DNA of 64,000 nt from Dioscorea cayenensis subsp. rotundata (GCF_009730915.1 NC_052479.1:744001-808000); one strand, 5' to 3'; positions 47,827 to 60,000 are shown, counted from the stretch's first letter. Notes: generated by a model from the letters alone, not told the origin. Made by a program: numbers and translations.

Positions 47827-47889
47827 TATAAATAATTGGTAAAATACAGGGAATGAAATATTAAATTTTAAGCAACTAACATAATTTAG

Positions 47890-48774
47890 TGGTATCAGAG
47901 ACTATTCCAGATTTTAGTAAATTGTTAAGTTGTGTGGAATATTCTGTTAATTGATATAATTGGATTAATTTTTGTAAGAAAAAGCAGGGATCACCGAATT
48001 TCGAGTATTTTTTTGTGTGACATGATAATTTTTGGACATACCGAGCATATTTTTTGTTATAGGAACTCGTGGTCCCCGATTAACAATGCAATAACCACAT
48101 CACTCGGGGGTTAAACATCGGCCGGGTAGTCGAACGCGTGCCGACATAGAAACTATAGTTTCGCACCGTTCGTCGGTGAAGAATAGCGACTTCCGATATT
48201 ACGGCTCGGGTCACCGAGGGTAAACCTATGAGTTTCGAAATCCGACTCGGGTCAGCGAGTTTAAATAAATGAGTTATGATATTTTTGTTTTTGGCATTAG
48301 TTGTTGGGGGACATATATGCTTGTTATTTCGACAAACTAAATACAGTATGATTTATTTCCGATTTCTGGATTTCACTTTGATATTTATTCCGTTTTGTTA
48401 CATTTTATATGTTTTTAGAAATTATTGAATTTTTTTATCCCGATATTTTTAGTGGTTGCTTACTGGGCTCCCAAGCTCATTAAGTTGTTTTCTTTCCCTT
48501 TCAGATCAGGAGTAAGGTTGAGTGGTGGAAAACTTAGCAAGGATCGTTGGGTATTTTGCCGTATAATTAGCTTGTAATAAGTACCATTTTTTTTTGTGTG
48601 GGCCTGAGTTTTGATTGAATTAGTTGTGTTTGTTTTTTGCAAACATTCAGTCTGATTCTTTATTCTGTTTGGATCAGGTTATGAGGCCTTGTATGCCTAC
48701 TTGGTTTCGGCCTTGTAGGTGTACGGCCATTTGTTGGCGTCCCGAGTCCATAAAGCTGGGTTCGGGGCGTGACA
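47890..48774 (+). mobile_element. LTR-retrotransposon fragment
   Basis: TGGTATCAGAGAC at 47890-47902 matches the initiator-Met tRNA primer-binding site at 11 of 12 leading bases. The block ends GGTTCGGGGCGTGACA at 48774, a common 3' LTR end of plant Gypsy-type elements. GC content is far above the flanks and it contains repeated GACTCGGGTCA-type phrases. No protein domain is present and no clean left LTR edge is visible, so the internal region is lost or rearranged. Confidence 0.55.
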
Positions 48775-48918
48775 CATAATATCCAAGTTCTACATCCTGC
48801 TAACCTCACAATAGCATACATAATAAGTAGTTCAAATACTAGCACACACATAGTTTCACTCAACATACAACACACAATTTAAATAGTCATAAAACTCCAT
48901 ACACACAATAAATTAATT

Positions 48919-50028
48919 CTACTGGCAACCTCCTAAAACCCAAGTAACATATTCTTTCCTGCACTCATCTGGAAGTGAGAAGAAATATGACACTTTACTA
49001 GTGTCAGATACAATCAAGCCGCCGGCTCTGATCCTTTTCGATTGGGACAAACCTTCAATCTTGAGTTGCTCAGAAAAAACTTTTTTCTTTGAGTCTGCTT
49101 CATCGGCTAGAAACTGGAAGCAATTAGGAAGCCTTGAAATGTGCTCTCCAGAACTATTAATCCAAGTTCCAATTGAGCTAACAGAGCTTGAGAACTCATC
49201 ATTGGCAGTGTCTTGCCCCAAGGATCATTTATGCTTACTTTTCTTTGCAGGTGCATCATGTGATGGGCCCTGTGATGTGGCAGTGGCATTAGCTGGGCTT
49301 GGGGGAATAGTTGCATTTTCTTCCCCATCTATTGTATTAATTTCATGTTCAAAGTGAACAAAAGCATCTCCTATGGATGGTTCAGTAGTTGTTGCAGCTT
49401 CCTCATTTGCAATATCTTCTACAGCATCTGCTGGACCTTCATCACCTTTCCCGTGGCTCGATCTTTCCCAAATACTTGGCTCAGCTCTTCTAGGAATGGA
49501 AAAGGCTTATTCCTTAGTCCAGCAGCTCCTGGGTGGCTCTGAAAACAAATAAAACAAATAAATAAATTATAAACATGGACAAGACATTTGTGACCAAAAA
49601 TGATAAAAATCATACTAATGCATTTAGAACAAAATTACCTTTACCCATTCATTGAAGACATTAGCATCACATGTAATGCATTTTGCACTATCATTCCAAC
49701 CAAAAACACTTGCATTTGGGCCTAACATCTCCTGAATGGCGTGGTATTGTCTTTTCCACAACTTCACCCTTGACTCAATATGTGGTGAGCCTTTGATATT
49801 AGAATCAGGTAGCTTTTCACGCATCCACTTTTCAAGTTGAGTCAAATAACCGGCACGAAATTGACCATTATCAGCCTTCCATTTACCAGACTGAGCAAGC
49901 CTAGTCAAGCATTCAACTAACATGGAATCTTTTTCTATAGTCCAAACATGTTTGCTACCTTGTTTTGTTTGCCTCTTTCCACCTTTCGCATTTGTGTCAA
50001 TCTCATCAACATTCACATTTTCAGCCAT
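48919..50028 (-). pseudogene. PIF/Harbinger ORF1, Myb/SANT-like protein, frameshifted
   Basis: Accessory DNA-binding protein of the transposon. Exon 1 (49639-50028) begins MAENVNVDEIDTNAKGG and contains HVWTIEKDSMLVECLTRLAQ and WMREKLPDSNIKGSPHIESR, the Myb/SANT-like domain of PIF ORF1. Exon 2 (from 49538) continues SHPGAAGLRNKPFPFLEELS and VFGKDRATGK. One base appears missing in the AAA run at 49447-49449; the expected frame resumes as DEGPADAVEDIANEE. A TGA at 49225-49227 interrupts it again before SSVSSIGTWINSSGEHISRL and the stop at 48919. In working elements this protein helps the transposase reach the element ends. The second break could instead mark an intron (AAAA|GTAAGC at about 49236), but no clear acceptor follows. 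As written, ORF1 is not functional. Confidence 0.8.
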
Positions 50029-50224
50029 CCTATATCAAGAAAGGATATCAACAAAGAATACATACTAAAAACATCAACAATAACAATAAATATATCACCC
50101 ATGGCTAAACATATAGCATTTCATTTGTATCAATTACACAACAACAATGTGGAAACATTTAATTAAACATATATTACACATGATTAGACACATAATGTTA
50201 CATTTTTATTGAACATATATTATC

Positions 50225-51593
50225 CTAGTTATGTTGGGCTCTACTATGTCTCCATTGATTAAACATATCAACTGCTAAATTAGCACGCCATGTTGTCCAA
50301 ACATCCGATGTTTCAACAAAAGTAATTCTTTCACCATCTAAATCTTCTTCTACAATGTCTTCACCAATTGTTTCTTCTAAGGGATCAATAAGCATTTCCC
50401 TCTTAATATGATTGTGTAGCAATGCACAAGCAGAAATGATCCTACATTGTGTCTTTACAGGATAGTATGACCTTCCCCTTAAAATTGCCCACCGTCCTTT
50501 CAATAGGCCAAAGCATCTCTCGATTACATTTCTAGCAGAAGAGTGCTTGTAGTTAAAGAACTCTTCGGGGGTGGTGGGTTGGCTACCTTGCCTCCAATCA
50601 TTTAAGTGATACCTTTGTCCTCTATAAGGGGCAAGAAACCCTTCTCCATTTGGGTATCCAGCATCACACAAATAATAATAACCTACAACCATGATAAAGG
50701 TTGTTAGTGTTTTAACACAACCATTTATTTAAATCTACCTATACCAATCATTTAAAAAGTATACCTTGCGGGACTCTTAGCCCATTTCTCCTAGAAATTG
50801 CATCACGTAACACTCTAGAATCAGCCGCTGAACCCTTCCACCCCGGTAGAATGTAAATAAATTGCATGTCTTGGGAGCACACACCTAAAACATTAGTGGC
50901 AATCTCATTTTTTCTTGTTCGATACCTAGGCTTGTCAATTGCTTGGACATTTATTTTGATGTATGTTCCATCTAAAGCCCCCAGACAATTCTATAAAATT
51001 GCCAAATGTTAGTATACATAGCACATTTTTTTTAAAGTAAATTTGAACAATGTAAATTTTTTTTTTGTTTTTACCTTGAACCATCGCCACCTTTCATCAA
51101 TTGAGTTTTCACGAACTGGTTCGGATTTTTTGAGTAAGACTTCATGACATTTTAAAATTGCATTTAAAACTCCTTTAAAATGCCGACTTATTGTCTCTCC
51201 AGATCTAACAAATTCTCTTTTTGCTACTCTATTTTTTTGGTCATGTGAAATGGTATATAGGAAAGATGCAACCATTTCTTCAATACACATGTTTCTAGTG
51301 TCTACTAGTTTTGCACTTGTGGAAAGCAAATCACATAGAGAATGAAATGCCCTGCGATCCATACGGACACTCTCAATGGAAGCTAGGTCACTCTCAAAGA
51401 CCAATCTATATAAATTGACACTTCTTATTAATTGCCTACTTGATCTATCATAGGTAGTCCGTTTCCTTTTTCTTCTACGCCTACGATCTAAGGCAATGAC
51501 GTACATCAATATTGCTAGTTTATTCATCATCTCCGCATACATATATGCTATGGTGACCAACAAGCCCAAATTATCCCGAGAGAAAAGATCCAT
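50225..51593 (-). CDS. PIF/Harbinger DDE transposase, three exons, 400 aa, intact
   Basis: Exons 51075-51593, 50765-50990 and 50225-50682 have GT-AG borders and total 1203 nt without a stop. The N-terminal part has the helix-rich region MCIEEMVASFLYTISHDQKN and RSGETISRHFKGVLNAI typical of the family. The catalytic core is complete: GALDGTYI (D180), GWKGSAADSRVL (D230, conserved), YLCDAGYPNG (D255) and RNVIERCFGLLKGRW (E303). The D255 to E303 spacing of 47 intervening residues fits the DD47E pattern of PIF/Harbinger. The start ATG at 51593 is preceded within a few bases by an (AAAAT)n microsatellite. It cuts and pastes the element at TWA sites. Survival of the frame across three exons suggests recent activity or a young insertion. 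Confidence 0.93.
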
Positions 51594-51599
51594 CTACAC

Positions 51600-51647
51600 A
51601 AAATAAAATAAAATAAAATAAAATAAAATAAAATAAAATAAAATAAA
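51600..51647. repeat. (AAAAT)n microsatellite just upstream of the transposase start
   Basis: About nine to ten AAAAT units in perfect register, ending a few bases from the transposase ATG (minus). It would lie in the transposase leader. Confidence 0.95.
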
Positions 51648-51648
51648 C

Positions 51649-51904
51649 AACATAAGAGAACTAGCTAACAACAAATAATACTACTAAACAATTCAAATAC
51701 ATGAAAACCAAGTATTTTCAAATAATAAATTGAACACTGAATATTATACATCTAATTATTCAAAGAACCAAGGATTTGTATCTTAATTGCAAACATATGC
51801 AGTCCAACTTTACATATATTATATGTTGGATAGAAAAATACACACAAAAGAGATAAAAGCATGGTGTATAGGAGAAATAAAAACTTTTTCAATTCTAAGG
51901 AAAA

Positions 51905-51941
<37 letters not shown>

Positions 51942-53040
51942 CTTATCTTGAAGTCCAACTATATCTATAGAATAATAAAACTTCTCATTTTCCCAAACAC
52001 CATAGTCTTTATTAATTGCAACTCACCATCTTATTAGCTAAACAACACTTCATTAATTCTAGGTACCACTTTCATAATTAAGTTTAATTTCCAATATTAT
52101 AAATGCACTGTGATTTGGGGTACGTGTAGTATTGACATCAAGAGAAGTGCTTTCATGTGGTCAAAACACATGCAAATTCAAACGTTAGGTTTAATATTAT
52201 GTTAAGAACTCTATAAGCTCATGATAATTAATTCTTCAGAAAATTAAACATATAACTTCAAATTCAAGCACTGTCTACTTAAAAAGTTGCTCATTAATTA
52301 ATTGATATAAAACAATTGATCACATCCACCTCATCCTGATATAATATTCTGCTTAAGAATATTTAATTAATTGAAATAAGACTATTATCTCAAGTATCAT
52401 AATGAAAAAATAGCTCAATGAGTATAATACATAGAAGCATGTATTTATGAGAAAATTTGATAAGAGTGTTAGATAAAGAGTTCAATAGCAACCTCAAAAC
52501 ATAGAAAGAAAAAAACAAAGAAAAAGGTTAGGAACTTCATCAGCAAAAAGAAACTGTTATGCTTGTGTTTTGTAAAAGGAAAAGAATGTAATAATAAAAA
52601 GAAGAAAAATCAAATAAAGAGGGAAAACATCTTTGTTGTGCTTGGCTGGATGCAGGAAAAACAATGAAAAGAAAAGCAAGTAAATGAAGAAAAATTTCAG
52701 CACTAAAGCTTCACCTGAGGAAAATACCAGCACTTAATGGAGAAGGCTGCGTGATGGAGGTGGTGGCTCAGATGCTATAGTTGACGCCGATGATGGTGGA
52801 AGAGGCTGTGTGACGTTAGAGGAAGTGGCTGTTAGAGGTTGGGTAACTATGGAGGAGGTGATTGCCGGAGGGGCGTGATGGTGAGAGAGGTGGTTGCTGG
52901 AGGGCGCGTCACGGTGGAGGAGGTGGCTGCTGGAGTCTGGTGTGTTTGTGGAGGAATTAGGGCTTCATCAGTGTTAAGAGAGGCTAAAGAAAGAATTATG
53001 TTTGAAGATTGAGGGCAAAGATGGAATATCTTTTTATATA
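51649..53040. other. 5' noncoding region of the Harbinger element
   Basis: AT-rich, with a (TA)n tract at about 51907-51939 and a low-complexity GGAGGTGGCTGCTGGAG-type repeat zone at 52740-52940, where GGTGG/GGAGG phrases recur. No other gene seen. Confidence 0.45.
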
Positions 53041-53243
53041 AGATTACCATGATAGTGGTAATCTGGATGGACACCTATTTGGTGGTAATCTGATTACCAA
53101 GTTATTAGGTAATATTTCACTATTTGGTAATCTCACATTACCGTCGACATTACCGATGCTACAGTATCAAACATGGTAATCTATCCAGATTACCACTTGA
53201 TTCCCGGTAATCTGAAAAGATTACCGCGAACCAAGCACCCCTT

Positions 53244-53404
53244 AAACCCTAAACCCCAAAAAACCCTAAACCCCTAACCCCTGAACCCCTGAACCTTGAA
53301 CCCTAAAACCCTAAACCCTAAAACCCTAAACCCGAAACCCCAAACCCCAAACCCCAAACCCTAAACCTTTAAACCCTTAAACCCTAAACCCTAAACCCTA
53401 AACC
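53244..53404. repeat. Degenerate telomere-like array, CCCTAAA orientation
   Basis: About twenty imperfect CCCTAAA-type units (AACCCTAAACCCC, CCCAAACC, CCTGAACC variants) start directly at the Harbinger target site. It is an interstitial telomeric sequence of the plant type. Confidence 0.85.
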
Positions 53405-53596
53405 AATCCTTACGAGTAAGATGAACTTCATCTCTTTACCCTTTGTTTCCTTGATTTAGGGTTTTTATTTGTATTCATGCATTTGGTTCTACATTTTCAT
53501 TCCCTTTTTCAAGAAAGATCTGGTAAACAAGGACATTAGATCTAGATCTTGGTTCCATAGCTGGTATTGCCTGAGATTGCCCCTTGTTTTTTAAGG

Positions 53597-53880
53597 TTTG
53601 ATTGTGATTTTGGGGTTTGGGGATTAGGGTTTAAGGGTTTGGGGTGTGGGTTTTAGGGTTTCAGTGTTTCAGCCATTGAGGTTTGGTGTATGGGGTTCAA
53701 GATTCAGTGTTTTGGGTTTAGGGCTTAGGGTTTGGGGTTTTAGGCTTGAGATGTGGGTTTCAAGGTTTCGTGTTTTGGTTTGGAACTTGAGGGTGTCAGG
53801 GTTTAGTGTTTGTCGTTCAAGGATTCGTTTTTTATGTTTTTAGGTTTACTTATTTTGGTTTGATGTTTGGTTTTGAGGAT
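53597..53880. repeat. Degenerate telomere-like array, TTTAGGG orientation
   Basis: G-rich strand on plus with many GGGTTT, TTAGGGTTT and GGTTTGGGG variants. It points opposite to the array at 53244-53404, with about 190 bp of ordinary sequence between them. Confidence 0.75.
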
Positions 53881-54989
53881 TTAGGATATCATTGTTTAGC
53901 GGTTGGTGTTCTTGGTTTGAGATTTTGGTTTTGATGTTTGAGATATTTTGATTCGGTAATGAGAATGTCAATGACATAGATGTTAAGGCGGATGCGAACA
54001 TGTGATCTGGTAGAAAAAAGTCTATTATTTGTATATTGTATTACTCATTCATATTTCGTAAATTTAATTTAAAAATTTCTTGTTATATATGTTAAAGAAA
54101 CCAAACACTAGCCCTATAAAGGCTAATGGATATTTTTGATTTTTTTTTTAAAAGAATTAAAAAACAAGCAAGAAACCCTAACCTGACATGCGCCATATTT
54201 GACATGCCATTTGGCACGCCATTATTACATTGTTTTTAAAAATTTATGGTATAGTTGAATGATCTATAGGATGGGTTTGATAATATTTTCAATCTTTGAT
54301 CTCTCCAACATAGAACAATAAGGTCATCCACATAGTAACAATGTTTTTTTTTTTTTATTTTTCTCCATTGTCCTAGAGCCTAGAAATACTTTGTAGAGGA
54401 CCTTAGAGTTTTAAATACTAAATCAAAAAAATTTAATACATATGTAAGATGAAAAAACCATTATTTACTTATATATAATTTTATATTTATTTATTAAATA
54501 ATTTGTTCTCTGTCCAATGTCAAATAATAATAATCAGTTAATTTGATTTAAAAAATGTTATGTCTATCAATTATGGTTATATGTGTAAAAAAATTAAAAA
54601 AAATAATTCTTACATAGGGTTTAATTTTTTAAAAAAACATAACAAAATATTTTTAAGATTGGGTATTTAAAAGACATTTTTCAAAAGACATAAGTTTTAA
54701 AAAATAAAAAAATAAATACGTTCCTTAAAAAAATATGTGACCAATTAGACTAGTGAGTCATTTTTATGAATATATACCCTAAGCCCTAAAACCTCAAACC
54801 CTTGATCCTAAACCCTAAATAATTAATTAAAAATTTGCTAGTCTCATTGCATTAACAACTTATAAGTTGAAAATTAACCAAGACAAAGTAATCCATTACT
54901 TGCATGCAATTATAAATTATACCATTTCTTCTAAGTGGGCTGGGCGTGAAGAATGTGGCTTAAGTTTGATATTTTGTGGGGCTACCAAG
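53881..54989. other. Intergenic, nothing recognisable
   Basis: AT-rich. A short CCCTAAGCCCTAAAACCTC-type telomere-like patch recurs at about 54777-54825. No gene seen. Confidence 0.5.
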
Positions 54990-55165
54990 CCTTGCCCAAG
55001 GCCCATTTACCAGCCCAATCAGTTCAAAAACCTTATAGATACCTGTTCTTCATGATCGGTCTCCACAAAAGAGTGGGTTGAGTGGTTGCCGGTTTCCGTA
55101 GCCTCATCTTTAAACTTCGTTCTCCTTCGCTGGCGATCTCTTCCTCTGACTCTAATCTAAGGTGC
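54990..55165 (+). promoter_or_regulatory. Possible promoter and first exon of a plus-strand transcript
   Basis: GGCCCA (site II-like, 55000-55005), then TTATAGAT at about 55033-55040, then a less AT-rich stretch ending at a donor-like CTAATCTAAG|GTGCAA near 55160. This is the pattern of a plant promoter with a short first exon, followed by T-rich intron-like DNA. Inference only. Confidence 0.35.
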
Positions 55166-56242
55166 AATTTCATGAATTTTCACATTCGATCCTATTATTG
55201 TTTCTTGATCTCCCTGATTAGCAAGAATCGCTATCGCGTTTTTGAAATTCTATGGAATTGTTATTTAGGGTTTTTAGGGTTTTCAATGTTTCTAATTTTT
55301 TTTTAGATGTTCGAGGATTTGGTTCAGTTTAACTAGTTTTTTGATAGTTCTTGAATGGGTTTCTCTTGGATTTTTGGTTTGTTTCAAAATCCTAGTCCTC
55401 TCTTTGCATTCGATTCAATCCTCGAATTTGTTGATAAGGTTCTTGATTTATTGATATTCAAAGTTCAGATAATTTTTTCCCTGAATCCACAGTTTGGGGT
55501 TTTTGATATTTCTTCTTGTTTAGATTCTTCATGATTTCCAAAGGTTTGTGTCATTTTTTCAATTGATTTTTTGTATAGGTTTGTTGGGATGCTCTTATTG
55601 TGATTAGGGTTTGTTTCAAAATTCTTATGCTTTTTTTTTGTGCGAATTTCTTTTACCATTCACAAACCTAGATTAGATTTGTTTGAAACTTTTTTTGTTT
55701 GTTTGGTAGATATTTAATAGTATTTGATCAAAGTTGATAGCATTTTTTTTTCTTGAATCCTATTGTTAGGGTTTATAATTTTTCTTCTTGTTTAAATGCT
55801 TCAAGATTTTCATAGGTATTTTTTTTCAGAATTTCTTGCCCTAGATTTCCCTATTGTAATTTGGGCTTGTTTTGTATTATTTTCATTGCCCTTGTGCCTA
55901 TTTTGTATTATTTTGTGCATTTTTGTAATCAGTAACATGGTTTTCAGTTTTTCATTGCCATTGTTGTGGAAACTATAGTAGAGGCTTGGTCTTCAAGCTG
56001 CAACAGTTGATTATGGATGTGGTAGATGCTTGACTGCATACCGTATGTTATGTTTACCTGAGAAGGTCAATGCTTTACTTCATGTCTTTTATATTTTCTT
56101 GTGGCTCTGTTCCATTTTTCAAATGTTATTTACATTTAATACCAAATACAAGCAGGTTACTGTTTTTATTGCTTTATGTTGGCTTGTGAAGTTTGCGTAA
56201 GATATTTATCGAAATTGAATTTTGTTTTCTGCCAAATATGCA

Positions 56243-56425
56243 GGTGGGCATAGGTATTTTATTCTTACTTACAATACTATACTGTTACTATTTGGTGCTT
56301 GCATGATCAGATCTGTCAAGGATTTAAAGTTGATTTTCATATATTTCTTATATCAAGGTGAACATAGCTATGTTACTGTTGCTTATAAAGCTATATTGTT
56401 ACTATTTGGTGCTTTCATAACTTGG
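56243..56425 (+). repeat. 114-bp diverged tandem duplication
   Basis: Copies start GGTGGGCATAGGTAT at 56243 and GGTGAACATAGCTAT at 56357, both containing TGTTACTATTTGGTGCTT. Read in one frame both give a G-x-H-x-Y pattern then ILLLFGA, but there is no upstream in-frame ATG, so coding is unproven. Confidence 0.65.
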
Positions 56426-57019
56426 CCATTGGATGCCAAGCTGCCCCTCTATATGTACCCATGTCCTCTTCAAGAGAGTGATGGGTGGAACAGGCTGAAA
56501 GGGAGGGAAAGAATCTCAGAGAGGGAGAAATGATCTCAGTTTTGTGTTTGAATCCTTTCTCCTCTTTGTTGGCCAAGTGAAGCAGTGTGAGGAATCTCTG
56601 GTTGCCATTGATTTTGCCTTTTTCATCGAGTTAGAGTGCTTTTCAAATTGTAAGGTGATACTGGTTTGGAGTTTCAGATTTATGTGTGTCGGAGAGAGAA
56701 TTTTAGTGTCACACTTGGCAATCCCTTCCTTATTTCCATAAGAAAAGATTTCAGAGAGACAGTCTTAGGCCTGTGGTTTGTTTTCTCTTTTTTCAGAAAT
56801 TATGTTTATAAGTTATGCTGGTTTGAAATCTTCAGATTCTGATTTTCGGTTTTTAGTTTATACCGGTTTAAGGAATAGGGTTTTAACCCTTTGGGCTTAA
56901 GGTTACACTGGTTTAGGAATTGGTTCAGCCTGACTATAGATTTATTGGTCTAATGACCAGGATTTTGGCCTTTTGTGGCTTTGTTTCTGCACAGGTTAAC
57001 CTGGTTGAGAAATATGAGA

Positions 57020-60000
57020 GATACCAGTTCAAGTCTAAACCATCATCACAGCAGCATGTTATTCTCTTCATGTGCTTTCTTGAATGTTTGGTTCCTTCCA
57101 GTTCTAATGACAAACAATGCATTGAGGAAGTGGTCAATAATGTTGAGTTATGGTGCGCATTCCAAGCATTCAGCTTCAACAGTTGAATATATGGTCTTTG
57201 CTATGTTGGTTTTATTTATTATCATTGCATCTATGTGTAATAAAACTCATTTTTAATACTACTCTGCAAATGTGCAGATCTGATTTGTTATGCTCAAGCA
57301 TTGTTTCCGATGTACCTCTCTCCCCCTCTATCGGGGGGTGTTCAATTCTCCTGCCTCCTTTGAGAAGCTCTTTATGATTACTTTAATTTCTTCGATTGTG
57401 TATAAATCATAAGTTTTGATTGAACTATGTGGATGAAATCTATTTGTCAGAAGTATTGATTGAACTTTTTAAAACCAGAATAGTTCTCTAGGACTGAATT
57501 CATTTAATTTTTGTGCTCTATTGACAATGTTATATTATTGAATTAACTTTGGCCTAATTTTTCCTTCATTAAATCATTTTAGTAGTGAATGGGTTATTTA
57601 AGAAAGACAAATTTGAAAGACTGATTTTAATTATTGTCGTTGTTGTTGTTGTTGTATAAGTGAAACATGTCTTTGTTTTATCTATATAACCATTTTATAT
57701 AGGGTACCTCATGGTGAACTCGTATAGAATTCTTTGAATTGCCCATTTCAGTTAGATCATGATATTTGGGTAGCAATTTAGTATTCATTTGTTGGTTTTT
57801 TCACCATCTAATGCTATTATATTGGAGTAAATGAATCAAAACTTTTTGTCACTTCTTGAATGCAGAATTGCTTGTTTTTTTTATGTCAATGATTTTGATA
57901 TGTAATGGCATCACAAAGGATGTTTATTTCCTCTCGAAAATTGTTTACATTTCTTATGAATATTAATAGTCTTAAAATTGTATTTTCTTATTTATTACTT
58001 TTCTTGAAATGTGTTTGTAGTCCTTGTTGCATCCGCGACTCATGGAACTAACTCATCACAGGTATATGCACTTGGAAGTTCCCTCAAAATCAATATATTC
58101 ATTCTTTACTTCCCTCACCTTGAAGAATCCATGGTTGATGGAACAAGAGGTTTGTTGGAGGAAGAACTCACCTTGGGAGCTCTTAACGCCTCGGGTGATT
58201 TTAGAAATAATTTTGATTGAATATTCCCCTTTTTTGTTTTCATCATTCTTTGGGCTTAAATAGGTGTGTAACAAAGGACATTGAAATCTAATAGGAGGTT
58301 TGCTACTAATAAAGGAAATTCTTACTGAAATAGAAACTGACAAATATAAAGTAATTAAAATAGAAGATGTGGCTTTGTCAACCCTTTTTTTTATTTTGTT
58401 ATAATTTTTGGATAATTATTTAGTCACTTTGCTGAGATTACTTCTAATTTTTGCAGGCTCACATATGATAATTTCTGCCGAGGAAAGAGTCCACAATAGT
58501 CCTTTATGATCTGTTCAAACTGTCTCGTTATCTTATTGTGATTAGGTTTATCTTCTAATAATAATTACTTGTTGTCTTCTAAATAATTTTACTGAAGTTT
58601 AGATGCAGTATGTTAAGCCTTTTGTTGTTTGATGATGAACAAAATAACTAAACTTGATCTACCAAATTCGTCTAGTCGAATTAAAATAACAAAGTGCATT
58701 TGCTCTTTTATTCTTTTTGAACCTTGTAATTTTTTAGCTTTCTTTATGTGTTTTCATCCTTTTGGCTGTCAACAGCAGCTGCAATGTCTTTTGGCTCAAA
58801 TTTTTGAATGGTTTATAAAGTATTGTGGATAGTATTTGATAGGTTATGTGAAGAGAGATTAGCACAAATAACCTGATATTGTACTTCAAACCTAACACTT
58901 TTCTTAGAAAATTTCTTTTTCCATAAATCCAAGTTCATCTTCTGTCACTTGTTTGGACATGCCAGCATCACTTGCATGTTTTTATTGATGCTATAGTAGC
59001 TGGCGATGCCTTCTTATTTTTTAATGTGCTTTGTTAAGTTGTGGTTGTAAGACTTATTTTCATTGTGATTATCACATCAGGTTCTTTCTGGCTAGAAGAA
59101 TACAAGGTCTTTTCCAAACTTGGAATGGGCATGATGCGTTGTTCCATGATATTTGGTACATAAAAATATTTTAAAATTTTTATGGTTAGCATTTATAGTG
59201 CATCTTATTTATATTTTTTTTTTTCCAATTAAAATGTACAATAATTTGAGAACAAGGTTTCCAAATTTTAGCTCTCCTATGATATGTAAGTTTTACCCAA
59301 TTAGAATTTTTTTTATAATATCTAAATTCGTTGTTCGGATTCCAGCTTGTGAGCTATAGGTATTGATTCATTTAAAACTTGCGCCATCTAATATTTCTAC
59401 ATTTTAAGGTTTTGAAAATATAGGTTGCTCTGCATCTTTCATTTGTTTAAGTTCATTGATTTATCTATAAGTGATTAATAAGCTATTAACCAAGGTAATG
59501 GTTGTCCTCTCTACTTTTGCATGGGATGTAATGCTCCTAGTCAAGTGACTTACCACCAGTTTTTCAGTTGCAACCTTCGTTATTCATCTTGCTTGAGTCA
59601 TTTTTTCATGATCTTTAATCACACGGTTGGTGAAGAAACCGATATTGGCAGCATTGAGAGCTGATTCGTGAACAGGGGTCAAACCTTTTCTTGCAAACAG
59701 ACTTTCCTCATTTCTTCTATATTATTAGTATATTTCATGCTACTCATCAATTTTATTTGATTTCATTAACCATGTTATATATACAGTTTGTTGATTTTAT
59801 TTTACTTATCATTAATAATATACATTACACGTCTCTATATCACCTTTTGTCTCACTTGAATTGAGCATGGCTAATCTAGTTTGGTTTTAATTGAACCAGT
59901 ATTTATATCATCATTTATTCAATTTGTTGTTGTTAATGAGTTTTTACCAACAACCTACTTCGGCCTGGTTTTTGTTAATCATGTATTAATATGTATTTGA

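Larger units (their letters stand above)
46600..53241 (-). mobile_element. PIF/Harbinger DNA transposon with nested insertions
   Basis: Carries both genes of a plant PIF/Harbinger element on minus: the DDE transposase (50225-51593) and the Myb/SANT-like ORF1 (48919-50028). The right end is read as CGCGAACCAAGCACCCC at 53225-53241 followed by TTA (53242-53244), the typical TWA target site. Subterminal DNA at 53040-53230 is packed with ATTACC/GGTAAT motifs in both orientations. The left side at 46521-46690 has the same motifs and a TGCTTGGTT segment near 46611 that echoes the right terminus, so the left end is probably about 46.6 kb, but it is diverged and next to the gap. A MULE-like element and an LTR fragment lie inside. 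Confidence 0.75.

Noticed and set aside
48100-48300. GC-rich stretch considered as an rRNA or tRNA gene
   Set aside because: No tRNA A/B boxes or rRNA landmarks; it fits the LTR-like fragment better.
58440-58520. Possible C/D-box snoRNA in the duplicated block
   Set aside because: C-like (TGATAA) and D-like (CTGT) boxes are imperfect in one copy and lost in the other, and no terminal stem is evident.
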